Part shown: positions 44,643-52,857 of the stretch, in pieces | Numbering within the stretch: the first letter of the stretch is position 1 | How the letters are laid out: every line of letters starts with the position of its first letter | NCBI GenBank assembly: GCA_024401565.1 | Contig: JAKSKU010000002.1 | Span: 1 to 64,000, forward strand | Reading direction: 5' to 3' | Origin: Paludibacteraceae bacterium | GTDB lineage: Bacteria; Bacteroidota; Bacteroidia; Bacteroidales; Paludibacteraceae | DNA length: 64,000 bases | Notes under the pieces: model-generated | Seen by the model: only the letters and a program-made list of their open reading frames with translations | The model's database searches: none | Told to the model about the DNA's origin: nothing | Program-made: the position numbers and the translations under genes

Positions 44643-46790
44643 TTACTTCAGCCTCATTATATTTTCGACATTCGCCACAATGATGGCATCGTATTTGAAA
44701 GTTTTAGGATCAACCCTCTTCAACTTCTGATACGATTGGATATCCAAATGCACAAATCTCTTCTTTTTATAATAGAGTTTCAATTCTTCATCCACCATAA
44801 GATTCTGCATCTCGTCCTCCGACGGTTTTCTGAATCCCATCAACAGTTTTTCCGTGGTCCAACGGTAATGTTCCACTTCCGCCATCATGAGCAGATCCGG
44901 ATCATCCTTATGATATCTCATCTTCAGATGGTCTTCCTCGTCTCCCATATTTCGACGTCGCATATAGAAGCAATCCAAACAATATGCATTTGACCATTGC
45001 AATGATGTCTGGATGACACTCCATTTCTCTTCCAACTCCGTTTTGTCGGAAAGGTCGGCCAAAAATATATTTCCATCGCTGTCGTAAACATCATCGCCTT
45101 TCTTATAACACTGATTATAAGTGAGGTTGATGGCTTTAGAACGGAGCTCATCCGTCTCATTGATTCTATGATGCTCCGTATACATGCCAAACGGATAAAA
45201 GTTTCGGAATTTTTCCGAAGTACGAAGTTCATCCACCAATTTGCGGCTCATATACTGTCTGACATAAACCGGAACAGGCGGCACTCCCGCAGCCTGGAAG
45301 TAGACGTTGAACGGAAAGTTTTGTCCTACCTGCAGATTATAGTCAGGATCGTCATAACACAACATTATCGACAACACATCGTTCTTATCGTCGGCACACT
45401 CCTCAATGTACTTTCTCAATAGCGGACTGTGAGCGTTGGATTTGATGAATTCAAAATGGCTGTCCAAGAAGTCCGCGTCCTCTCCCTTGAACTTTGTCGG
45501 TGCCATCTCTGTCACAACAGCCTCATCTCCCGTAAAATCTTTATATGTGGCTGATTGTATCTCAAAAAGATATTGGTAGACGTTTCTGAATTCTACCATC
45601 TTTGTATCTGCGTCAACGTCGACAAAGGAGATCACAGTCTTCAGTTTTTTATCCCTCGTAAAATTGGGAAGATGGAGCAGATGGGCAGCTCTAACCGCCA
45701 TAGACAGACCCATATCCGTCATGCCGAACACCATGACATGGACATGCGCGTCGCTATCTCTTTTTATCACCACACCCTTTCTATTCTCCGTGGCCGAACT
45801 TATCATAAGCGGCTTACTCGGATTCTCCAACGCTGGATAAAGATACGTGCGTGTGCCATTCGGATTCTCATTAAACCCACGGTCCACCATCACATAGCGA
45901 GCCCAATCATCGTTGAAATTAGACGCTTTGAAATTGATATAATCTCTCCATTCGCATGACATATCCACCGACTGGAAGGTTCTGAACGCAGATTGATTGT
46001 CGAGATAAACATGAACATCCAACTTGGATTCTCGCTTAACCGACCCCTTTCTGCACATTTTCACAATGCGAGAGACACACTCGATATTCAATGAATCATG
46101 ATCAAACCCATCCTCCTCTCCTACAATCCACAACTTGACCGCGGAACCGAGAGAGACCTCATTAAGGATGTCGTTGGAATTACGGCTACCGCTTTTAAGT
46201 ATCACTCTGTCGAATTCACTTCTGGAAAGCAGTCCATTAAGTTCCTTTCTTATATCCTCACAGTTTTTCTCACTTACCAAAAGGATTGCTCGATGCCCGA
46301 AACTGTTTGCATTATTCAAATCATCCTCTTTACAAATGGATTTTATCAGTCCCGGAGTAGTCTTATTATATCCTAGCACCACATGATGGTTATTCAAGCC
46401 AAAGTCAAAATAGCCTCTCATATAGCGATCGATATGTCTTTCCAAGATATTGCTGATCACGGTGATAAGCATACCCATAAACAGCACCATGCCGACCAGC
46501 ACAACCACAACGCCAAATGTCCGCGCGTTATACGACAGATGATCGATTGAGCCTGGATCATAGAACAATCTGAACAGCAACATCAATCTGCCTTCCGGCT
46601 CTCGGCTCCCACTGACGCACTCAAAATCGTCTAAATCAGGAAAAAGGAAAAGACTGACACACCAAAAGAAACAAAAGGCGAACATCACAGCTCCCGACAG
46701 CCATAGGATCTGTTTCCACCAACTACCAGAAAATGATCTGTCGAAATAATACGTAAGCGACTTGGATGGTCGAAATTTTATCATGATCAT
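44643..46790 (-). CDS. CASTOR/POLLUX-like RCK channel with C-terminal RyR domain (copy 2)
   Basis: 715 residues, a clear paralogue of the neighbouring channel over its full length: two membrane helices around a pore loop with FRLFYDPGSID, Rossmann-type HHVVLGYNKTTPGLIKSI and HVMVFGMTDMGLSMAVRAAH, and the RyR core AEVEHYRWTTEKLLMGFRK near the C-terminus. It is less A/T-rich than copy 1 and has its own promoter, from which it is separated by an 80-bp MITE-like insertion in the leader. It lies outside the 60-bp repeats and may be the older resident of the site. Ion and ligand unknown. Confidence 0.82.
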   Translation of the reverse strand: MIMIKFRPSKSLTYYFDRSFSGSWWKQILWLSGAVMFAFCFFWCVSLFLFPDLDDFECVSGSREPEGRLMLLFRLFYDPGSIDHLSYNARTFGVVVVLVGMVLFMGMLITVISNILERHIDRYMRGYFDFGLNNHHVVLGYNKTTPGLIKSICKEDDLNNANSFGHRAILLVSEKNCEDIRKELNGLLSRSEFDRVILKSGSRNSNDILNEVSLGSAVKLWIVGEEDGFDHDSLNIECVSRIVKMCRKGSVKRESKLDVHVYLDNQSAFRTFQSVDMSCEWRDYINFKASNFNDDWARYVMVDRGFNENPNGTRTYLYPALENPSKPLMISSATENRKGVVIKRDSDAHVHVMVFGMTDMGLSMAVRAAHLLHLPNFTRDKKLKTVISFVDVDADTKMVEFRNVYQYLFEIQSATYKDFTGDEAVVTEMAPTKFKGEDADFLDSHFEFIKSNAHSPLLRKYIEECADDKNDVLSIMLCYDDPDYNLQVGQNFPFNVYFQAAGVPPVPVYVRQYMSRKLVDELRTSEKFRNFYPFGMYTEHHRINETDELRSKAINLTYNQCYKKGDDVYDSDGNIFLADLSDKTELEEKWSVIQTSLQWSNAYCLDCFYMRRRNMGDEEDHLKMRYHKDDPDLLMMAEVEHYRWTTEKLLMGFRKPSEDEMQNLMVDEELKLYYKKKRFVHLDIQSYQKLKRVDPKTFKYDAIIVANVENIMRLK

Positions 46791-46800
46791 TTATTTATTA

Positions 46801-46880
46801 GGGTGATTATATAGCAGTTGTCCTGAATGAGGATTGTTAAGATTTGGGCCACATCCTCCACCAACTCGTATATAAATGCC
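46801..46880 (+). mobile_element. MITE-like element, copy B (80 bp)
   Basis: Ends GGGTGATTATATAGCAGTTG and, read inward from the right, GGCATTTATATACGAGTTG: imperfect terminal inverted repeats. Flanked by a perfect 8-bp direct repeat ATTTATTA (46793-46800 and 46881-46888), a target-site duplication. Shares ends and the core AATGAGGATTGTTAA with copy A at 12513-12628 but is shorter inside. It sits in the untranslated leader of channel copy 2. Confidence 0.85.
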
Positions 46881-46891
46881 ATTTATTATGG

Positions 46892-46899
46892 CAAAAGTA
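46892..46899 (-). promoter_or_regulatory. -7 promoter element of channel copy 2
   Basis: TACTTTTG on the minus strand, exact TAnnTTTG. The expected transcript start is near 46886, inside the target duplication, so the MITE is transcribed as leader RNA. Confidence 0.65.
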
Positions 46900-46958
46900 C
46901 AAAATTTCAAATGGCAGTTGATGCAAAAGCAACGAAATAAAGACATTTTCTTACAAAC

Positions 46959-46991
46959 AAAAAGGAGACAGATGCATTTGCACCCGTCTCC
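46959..46991 (-). terminator. Terminator of T9SS cargo 1
   Basis: GGAGAC (46964-46969) pairs with GTCTCC (46986-46991), extended inward through TGCATTTGCA. On the minus strand TTTTTG follows. Confidence 0.85.
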
Positions 46992-47022
46992 CCCTTAATG
47001 GTTTAGTTATACAAGAAAAAAC

Positions 47023-48294
47023 TTATTTCTTTATAAACTTAACTCTTGAACCGTCTACATCTACCACGTATACACCTGCCTTCAAAACTGAGATGTTGAC
47101 TGGCAACTGATTAGACTGAGCCACTACACGACCAGACATGTCATAGATAGTGTATTCCTGAGCCTCCTTAGAAACAAATAGCTGGTTCTGATCTGAATAT
47201 ACAGTAACATCTGCTGTTGCCTCTGAATCCTCATCCTCTACATCCAAACTTCTGAATGTAGTGACGATTTTTCCATCATAATCCTCCAATGCATATAGTT
47301 CATCATCATTGTAATTCATCTCAATTGTCTGCTCTACAGTCTTTCCGTTCTTAGAGAATACAAGCTTGTAGAAACCATTATCTCTTTTTGGAATATAACA
47401 ACTCCATCTGAAGAAAATATTCGCACCGTTATAATACTGGCCTCCTCCAAGAGTCTCCCACTTATCGGAATTCAAACCTTTCTTTTTCCACTCATAAATA
47501 ACACCCCTACAGTCGTTACCAAAGAACTGGCTTAACTCCGAATGGCTGTAATTCATTTTTAGCACAGCATAATCACTGTATACATTGCTTGTAATGTCAA
47601 GTGTTGGACGCCATACAGAGACCGCAATGTCATCAATAGCATAGTAAGTGCAAGATTTATCATTTGGCGAAATGGAAACAGTCACACTGTTATAATTTCT
47701 ATTTGCATCGTTGATATCAACAACTAACTCTTTCCAGTTCAAAGTGCTAGTCGACTGTCCCAAATACAAAATTTTAGATCCGATAACCTGACCAGTAGGT
47801 TTTCTCACCTCAAGCTTCAAAGATCCAGAATTTGCCCACTGAATAGCACAAGCTACCCAAGCAGAAACTCTGAACTTCTCGTTTCCTGAAGGAATAGAGA
47901 CTGTCTTCTTGTAAATTGTAGAAGTAGAACCCTCAACATACAAAAAATAACCCTTGCTTGTGTTACCTACCATCGTATGGTCGGAACCTTTGGTCATCGG
48001 CTGATTACCACCATACACCAAAGATGTCTCACTCCAAAGTTTGCCATTAATATACGTTTTCTCTGCAGCCTTTAGCAAAGTGGCATAACCTTCTATAGAG
48101 GAATTTGACGGAAGTGTCACTCCTTTATAAAAACGATAATTATTTGTCTGCAAACCATCCGGAACTGTCTGTCCATAAGCTGGTGCATCCAAACTGTTGC
48201 CTCCAAAATCCTCTTTGAAAACCGACTGCCACTCCATCGCGTTAAGAGCCAATGTGCTCACGCAAGCAGCAAAAAGAAATAACTTTTTTTTCAT
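47023..48294 (-). CDS. Secreted T9SS cargo protein 1 of a tandem pair
   Basis: 423 residues. Signal peptide (MKKKLFLFAACVSTLALNA), then MEWQSVFKEDFGGNSLDAPAYG, a start common in carbohydrate-binding-like beta-sandwich cargo. The last 80 residues form a T9SS type A-like sorting domain (EYTIYDMSGRVVAQSNQLPV, then LKAGVYVVDVDGSRVKFIKK). The middle is diverged from its twin at 48699, whereas the final 248 coding bases and the terminator are identical. The long leader (about 230 nt) carries a perfect palindrome. Adhesin or binding protein likely; ligand unknown. Confidence 0.82.
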   Translation of the reverse strand: MKKKLFLFAACVSTLALNAMEWQSVFKEDFGGNSLDAPAYGQTVPDGLQTNNYRFYKGVTLPSNSSIEGYATLLKAAEKTYINGKLWSETSLVYGGNQPMTKGSDHTMVGNTSKGYFLYVEGSTSTIYKKTVSIPSGNEKFRVSAWVACAIQWANSGSLKLEVRKPTGQVIGSKILYLGQSTSTLNWKELVVDINDANRNYNSVTVSISPNDKSCTYYAIDDIAVSVWRPTLDITSNVYSDYAVLKMNYSHSELSQFFGNDCRGVIYEWKKKGLNSDKWETLGGGQYYNGANIFFRWSCYIPKRDNGFYKLVFSKNGKTVEQTIEMNYNDDELYALEDYDGKIVTTFRSLDVEDEDSEATADVTVYSDQNQLFVSKEAQEYTIYDMSGRVVAQSNQLPVNISVLKAGVYVVDVDGSRVKFIKK

Positions 48295-48483
48295 TTTGTT
48301 TTGTTGTTTTTAATTAACTAAACAACAATTCTTAACCTTAAACAATACCATGTCAACTAAACACAAAATACTTGAGGATCTTTTTTAGTCCTCTAATAAT
48401 TCGTCACGTAAACACTCGCGATCATAAGAATTGTCATGAATTCGTCTACTAAACACGTTCTACAATAAAATACACCTTAAGGT

Positions 48484-48497
48484 AGTTTGATCAAACT
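48484..48497. promoter_or_regulatory. Perfect 14-bp palindrome in the leader of cargo 1
   Basis: AGTTTGATCAAACT, near the start of the transcript about 38 bp after the -7 box; the identical sequence occurs at 50082-50095 in the same place before cargo 2. Likely a repressor or activator site. The rest of 48295-48698 is leader, promoter, and the terminator of cargo 2. Confidence 0.55.
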
Positions 48498-48534
48498 TTT
48501 TGCATTTTCGCTTTTTACTAAACTAATTCGAGTA

Positions 48535-48542
48535 CAAATGTA
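48535..48542 (-). promoter_or_regulatory. -7 promoter element of cargo 1
   Basis: TACATTTG on the minus strand, exact TAnnTTTG; the surrounding 60 bp are nearly identical to the cargo 2 promoter. Confidence 0.7.
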
Positions 48543-48633
48543 GAACAAAATAGCGATTCTCAAAAACAATTCCAGAAAAAAAAATAAATATCTTACGACA
48601 CAAAAAAAATGCAACTTGCACCTCTTGACAAAC

Positions 48634-48667
48634 AAAAATGGAGACAGATGCATTTGCACCCGTCTCC
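48634..48667 (-). terminator. Terminator of T9SS cargo 2
   Basis: Same hairpin as at 46964-46991: GGAGAC (48640-48645) with GTCTCC (48662-48667), then ATTTTTG on the minus strand. Confidence 0.85.
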
Positions 48668-48698
48668 CCCTTAATGGTTTAGTTATACAAGAAAAAAC

Positions 48699-49970
48699 TT
48701 ATTTCTTTATAAACTTAACTCTTGAACCGTCTACATCTACCACGTATACACCTGCCTTCAAAACTGAGATGTTGACTGGCAACTGATTAGACTGAGCCAC
48801 TACACGACCAGACATGTCATAGATAGTGTATTCCTGAGCCTCCTTAGAAACAAATAGCTGGTTCTGATCTGAATATACAGTAACATCTGCTGTTGCCTCT
48901 GAATCCTCATCCTCTACATCCAAACTTCTGAATGTAGTGACGATTTCTCCATTACGACCTAGTGCATTTAGCTCATCCTGTGTGTAATTCATCTCAACTG
49001 TCTGCACTACAGTCTTTCCGTTCTTAGAGAACACAAGCTTGTAGAAACCATTATCTCTTTTTGGAATATAACAATTCCATCTGAAGAAAATATACGCACC
49101 GTTATAATACTGGCCTCCTCCAAGAGTCTCCCACTTATCGGAATTCAAGCTTCTCTTTTTCCACTCATAGATAACACCCTTACAGTCGTTACCAAAGAAC
49201 TGGCTCAACTCCGAATGTCTGTAATTCATTTCTAGTTCAGCACAACCTTTGTATACAGTACTTGTGATATCAAGAGTTGGACGCCATACCGAAACCGCGA
49301 TATCATCGATAGCATAGAAAAGACAGTCAGACGCATCATCTGGCGATATGGAAACAGTCACACTGTTGTAATTTCTGGTTGCATCGTTGATCTCAACGGC
49401 CAACTCCTTCCAGTTCAAAGTACTTGTTGTCGGTCCTAAATACAATGATTTTTCTCCGACGACCTTGCCAGCAGGGCTTTTCACCTCAAGCTTTAACCAT
49501 CCAGAATTTGCCCACTGAATAGCACAAGAAACCCAAGTCGAAACTCTGAACTTCTCGTTTCCTGAAGGAATAGAGACTGTTCTATTGTATATTTCTTTTT
49601 CCTTTTTAGCCTCTACAAACAAAAAGTAACCTTTATCTGTGTTTCCTGCCATAGTGTGGTCAGAACCTTTGGTCATTGGTTGATTTCCAACAAGACTTCT
49701 ACTCACATCACTCCACAACTCTCCGGCAACATAAGTTTTTTCAGCTGCCTTTAACAAAATTGACACATTTCCACTCTGAACATTCACTTCCGGCGTGCCG
49801 ACAAAAAGCGGATAATTATCAGTACGCAAACCTACTGCTTGTTTACCATAAGCTGGTGCATCCAAACTGTTGCCTCCAAAATCCTCTTTGAAAACCGACT
49901 GCCACTCCATCGCGTTAAGAGCCAATGTGCTCACGCAAGCAGCCGCTAAAAAAATACCTTTTTTAATCAT
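48699..49970 (-). CDS. Secreted T9SS cargo protein 2 of a tandem pair
   Basis: 423 residues, the same length as its downstream twin. Signal peptide MIKKGIFLAAACVSTLALNA and the same MEWQSVFKEDFGGNSLDAPAYG start. Residues about 30-130 differ most from the twin (for example LRTDNYPLFVGTPEVNVQ versus LQTNNYRFYKGVTLPSNS), while the T9SS-like C-terminal sorting domain is identical. This patchwork points to gene conversion or to diversifying selection on the exposed part. Own promoter with palindrome. Confidence 0.82.
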   Translation of the reverse strand: MIKKGIFLAAACVSTLALNAMEWQSVFKEDFGGNSLDAPAYGKQAVGLRTDNYPLFVGTPEVNVQSGNVSILLKAAEKTYVAGELWSDVSRSLVGNQPMTKGSDHTMAGNTDKGYFLFVEAKKEKEIYNRTVSIPSGNEKFRVSTWVSCAIQWANSGWLKLEVKSPAGKVVGEKSLYLGPTTSTLNWKELAVEINDATRNYNSVTVSISPDDASDCLFYAIDDIAVSVWRPTLDITSTVYKGCAELEMNYRHSELSQFFGNDCKGVIYEWKKRSLNSDKWETLGGGQYYNGAYIFFRWNCYIPKRDNGFYKLVFSKNGKTVVQTVEMNYTQDELNALGRNGEIVTTFRSLDVEDEDSEATADVTVYSDQNQLFVSKEAQEYTIYDMSGRVVAQSNQLPVNISVLKAGVYVVDVDGSRVKFIKK

Positions 49971-50081
49971 TTTACCTTTTTTAATTTAAACTAAACATAA
50001 ATTCCAATCATTCGCGATCTGATAAGAATACTCTTGAACTCGTCTACTAAACATGCTCTACAATAAAATTCACCTTAAGGC

Positions 50082-50095
50082 AGTTTGATCAAACT
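50082..50095. promoter_or_regulatory. Perfect 14-bp palindrome in the leader of cargo 2
   Basis: AGTTTGATCAAACT, identical in sequence and relative position to 48484-48497, next to CCTTAAGG in both leaders. Confidence 0.55.
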
Positions 50096-50132
50096 TTTTG
50101 CATTTTCGCTTTTTACTAAACTAATTCGAGTG

Positions 50133-50140
50133 CAAATGTA
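50133..50140 (-). promoter_or_regulatory. -7 promoter element of cargo 2
   Basis: TACATTTG on the minus strand, exact TAnnTTTG. Confidence 0.7.
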
Positions 50141-50145
50141 GAACA

Positions 50146-50460
50146 AAAAAACAAAAAAAAAGATGTTTAAACCTTATTTAACCATATATTGCATTTTTTT
50201 AACAATTCATATTTCAGAAAATAAATCGACTTCTCTCTTCATACATAGACTAAACTTTGTAGACATTGGCTCCCGCCCTTTGCAATCCTCAAATTCGACT
50301 TGCCAATTATCAGTCATGAACTATGACAGAGCCTAGACATTATAGCCGCCACCATTTTTAGATCAAAGATACAAAGGAAATTATTGGTTGTTTTCTACCA
50401 ATATTTCTGTGCTATTGGTACTGGATTATTTAGATTCGGGGAGTAAATCGGGGAGTAAGC
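50146..50460. other. Non-coding stretch between cargo 2 and the tRNA genes
   Basis: No gene seen. It contains an unassigned minus-strand TATCTTTG at 50364-50371 without a convincing reading frame behind it, and a short direct repeat TCGGGGAGTAA at 50436-50446 and 50448-50458. The area next to tRNA genes is a usual integration site, but I find no integrase remnant. Confidence 0.5.
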
Positions 50461-50505
50461 AAAAAAAGAAAATCTCCAACCTATTGAAATTCAATCAGTT
50501 GGAGA
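50461..50505 (-). terminator. Terminator of the tRNA-Arg pair
   Basis: TCTCCAAC (50473-50480) pairs with GTTGGAGA (50498-50505), with an inner ATTGAA/TTCAAT stem. On the minus strand a T-rich run of 12 follows. Confidence 0.85.
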
Positions 50506-50511
50506 CCTTCT

Positions 50512-50588
50512 TGGTGACCCGTACAGGATTCAAACCTGTAACCTTTTGATCCGTAGTCAAATACTCTATTCAGTTGAGCTAACGGGCC
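50512..50588 (-). tRNA. tRNA-Arg (anticodon ACG), CCA encoded
   Basis: Full cloverleaf on the minus strand: acceptor GGCCCGT/ACGGGTC (one G-U pair), anticodon stem TTTGA/TCAAA with loop CTACGGA, so the anticodon is ACG, and T-arm ACAGG/CCTGT. Discriminator A followed by an encoded CCA. Second of two near-identical genes in one transcript. Confidence 0.96.
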
Positions 50589-50616
50589 GTCCCGATATTT
50601 ATTCTTTTGTATTTTG

Positions 50617-50690
50617 TGACCCGTACAGGATTCAAACCTGTAACCTTTTGATCCGTAGTCAAATACTCTATTCAGTTGAGCTAACGGGCC
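50617..50690 (-). tRNA. tRNA-Arg (anticodon ACG), CCA not encoded
   Basis: Body identical to the copy at 50515-50588, but the discriminator A is followed by CAA, so CCA must be added enzymatically. First gene of the pair, 34 bp after the promoter box. Confidence 0.96.
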
Positions 50691-50723
50691 ATACCGCAAA
50701 CGGTTGTTTTCCGAATTGCGGTG

Positions 50724-50731
50724 CAAAGGTA
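50724..50731 (-). promoter_or_regulatory. -7 promoter element of the tRNA-Arg pair
   Basis: TACCTTTG on the minus strand, exact TAnnTTTG, 33 bp before the first tRNA. Confidence 0.75.
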
Positions 50732-50845
50732 GACATTATTTTCATTTTTGCAAAACAAAAACCGACTTTTTTATGTCGTCCAACAAAATAATATTTTTTA
50801 ACAATCAAATTGCACAAATTGCGTACAAATTACATTAAAATACAT

Positions 50846-50853
50846 TACCTTTG
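50846..50853 (+). promoter_or_regulatory. -7 promoter element of nadE
   Basis: TACCTTTG on the plus strand, exact TAnnTTTG, 22 bp before the ATG. Confidence 0.75.
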
Positions 50854-50875
50854 CACCAACTGAAATAATTACACT

Positions 50876-52801
50876 ATGGAAAAAAAATTGGGATTCATAA
50901 GGGTTGCTAGCGCCATTCCTGTAGTTGAAGTGGCTAACCCAAAATTGAACGCAGATAGAATAATCGCTCTAATTGAACAGGCGGCTAAGGAAAATGTGAA
51001 AATCGTATGTTTTCCCGAACTTTGCCTGACTGGTTATACTTGCGCTGACCTGTTCTACCAGCGTACTTTGATCGACGAGACAGAGGTTCAATTGGAAAGA
51101 GTCAATAAGGCAGCTTGCGAAAACGGCATTTTCGCTATCGTCGGTGCTCCGGTCTATCGTAACGGCAAATTGTACAATGCCGCCTATGTGGCAGGAGCTG
51201 AAAACGACATGACTTCCAACCTAGAGGTCTACAAAAACTACTTGCCTAGCAATAATGAGTTTTATGAAAAACGCTGGTTCACTCCTGGTTTCGGCGAGAA
51301 CAAAAAGGTTTTTGAAGTAGACGGCATAAAATTCGGAATCGAAATATGTGAAGATTTGTGGATGCCATCGTCTCCAAGCGACAGCATTTGCTTGGACGGA
51401 GCTGAAATCATCTTCAACCTGTCTGCAAGCGACGAGCTTATCGGCAAGGAGGCGTACCGTCGCCAACTTGTTAAGCAAAAATCAGCTACCAACGCTTGCG
51501 CATACGTCTACACAGCTGCCGGTTTCGGCGAAAGCAGCACAGACCTTGTGTTCTCTGGAACTGCCATCATCGCTGAAAACGGAAGTCTCATCGCCACTTC
51601 AGAGAGATTCTCATTCAAGGACCAGCTTATCGTTGCCGACATCGACGTACAGAGACTACAGGCCGACCGTCTGCGCAACTCTGCGTTCATCATCGGAAAC
51701 CAAAATCCGAACAAGAGCGATCATGAGGTTGTCAGACTCAATAAAAAAATATACGCAGAACCTTCTGAGGTGACTCGCACTTTCGCCCCTCATCCATTCG
51801 TTCCGCCAGAAGACGAGATGAAGACTCGCTGCAATGAGATTTTCTCAATCCAGGTAGGCGGTTTGGCAACGCGTTTGTACCACACCGGCATCAAGCATAC
51901 AGTGGTCGGCATCAGCGGTGGTCTCGACTCTACCCTTGCCTTGCTTGTGACTGTTAAGACGTTCGACAAACTAGGTATTCCTCGCAAAAATATCGTCGGA
52001 ATCACGATGCCTGGATTCGGCACAACTGGCCGCACATACAACAACTCCATACACATGATGCAAAGCCTTGGCATCACAATAAAGGAGATCGATATCAAAC
52101 CTGCTTGCTTGCAGCATTTGAAGGATATTGAGCACGATCTTTCTGTGCTTGACGTCAGCTACGAGAACACACAGGCCCGCGAGCGCACCCAGATTCTGAT
52201 GGACTACGCGAACAAGATGGGAGCTATTGTTATCGGAACAGGTGACTTGTCGGAACTTGTGCTTGGATGGTGCACATACAACGGCGACCACATGAGTATG
52301 TATGCCGTCAACACGTCTATCCCTAAAACTCTTGTGAAATATCTTGTGAAATATGTAGCTCTTTATGAGATGGACGAAGCGGCAAAGGAGACGTTGCTTG
52401 ACGTTTGCGACACTCCTATCAGCCCTGAACTTCTTCCTGCAGACGACAAAGGAGAGATCGCACAAAAGACAGAGGATTTTGTAGGCCCTTACGAGCTTCA
52501 CGATTTCTTCATCTATTACACCCTTCGTTTCGGATTCTCGCCTACAAAGATCTTCTTCATGGCCCAAAAAGCATTCGCCGGCAAATACGACGATGCGACT
52601 ATATTGAAGTGGATGCGCACTTTCTACTGGCGTTTCTTCACACAGCAGTTCAAGAGAAGCTGTATGCCAGACGGTCCGAAAGTTGGTAGCGTCAACCTTT
52701 CTCCTCGCGGCGACTGGAGAATGCCAAGCGACGCAAACAGCAAAATATGGATCGAAGAGGTCGACCGACTTATTGAGTTGGCAATGAAGAATGCCAAATG
52801 A
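50876..52801 (+). CDS. nadE: Glutamine-dependent NAD+ synthetase
   Basis: 641 residues. N-terminal nitrilase-type glutaminase with its Glu (VCFPELCLTGYTCADL), Lys and Cys (FGIEICEDLWMP) triad, then the ATP-pyrophosphatase synthetase domain with VVGISGGLDSTLALL (SGGxDS P-loop). It amidates deamido-NAD to NAD, the last step of NAD synthesis, using glutamine. Length matches the long two-domain form. Divergent from the tRNA pair, with its own promoter. luxS follows 56 bp later with a separate promoter. Confidence 0.97.
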   Translation: MEKKLGFIRVASAIPVVEVANPKLNADRIIALIEQAAKENVKIVCFPELCLTGYTCADLFYQRTLIDETEVQLERVNKAACENGIFAIVGAPVYRNGKLYNAAYVAGAENDMTSNLEVYKNYLPSNNEFYEKRWFTPGFGENKKVFEVDGIKFGIEICEDLWMPSSPSDSICLDGAEIIFNLSASDELIGKEAYRRQLVKQKSATNACAYVYTAAGFGESSTDLVFSGTAIIAENGSLIATSERFSFKDQLIVADIDVQRLQADRLRNSAFIIGNQNPNKSDHEVVRLNKKIYAEPSEVTRTFAPHPFVPPEDEMKTRCNEIFSIQVGGLATRLYHTGIKHTVVGISGGLDSTLALLVTVKTFDKLGIPRKNIVGITMPGFGTTGRTYNNSIHMMQSLGITIKEIDIKPACLQHLKDIEHDLSVLDVSYENTQARERTQILMDYANKMGAIVIGTGDLSELVLGWCTYNGDHMSMYAVNTSIPKTLVKYLVKYVALYEMDEAAKETLLDVCDTPISPELLPADDKGEIAQKTEDFVGPYELHDFFIYYTLRFGFSPTKIFFMAQKAFAGKYDDATILKWMRTFYWRFFTQQFKRSCMPDGPKVGSVNLSPRGDWRMPSDANSKIWIEEVDRLIELAMKNAK

Positions 52802-52822
52802 TAAACGTTAGTATATTTTTGC

Positions 52823-52830
52823 TACCTTTG
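52823..52830 (+). promoter_or_regulatory. -7 promoter element of luxS
   Basis: TACCTTTG on the plus strand, exact TAnnTTTG, 27 bp before the ATG at 52858. Confidence 0.75.
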
Positions 52831-52857
52831 CAGCGTTTAATTAAATAAATTCATAAT

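Noticed and set aside
44538..44993. Plus-strand frame opposite the end of channel copy 2
   Set aside because: It is the antisense shadow of a strong minus-strand coding region and begins in the A/T-rich inverted repeat.
50146..50511. Integrase remnant or att site downstream of tRNA-Arg
   Set aside because: No integrase-like frame and no repeated tRNA 3' end was found; only a short 11-bp direct repeat is present.
50481..50726. Frame encoding two copies of a PLAQLNRVFDYGSKGYRFESC-type peptide
   Set aside because: It is the tRNA-Arg pair translated; such peptides are a known database artefact of tRNA genes.
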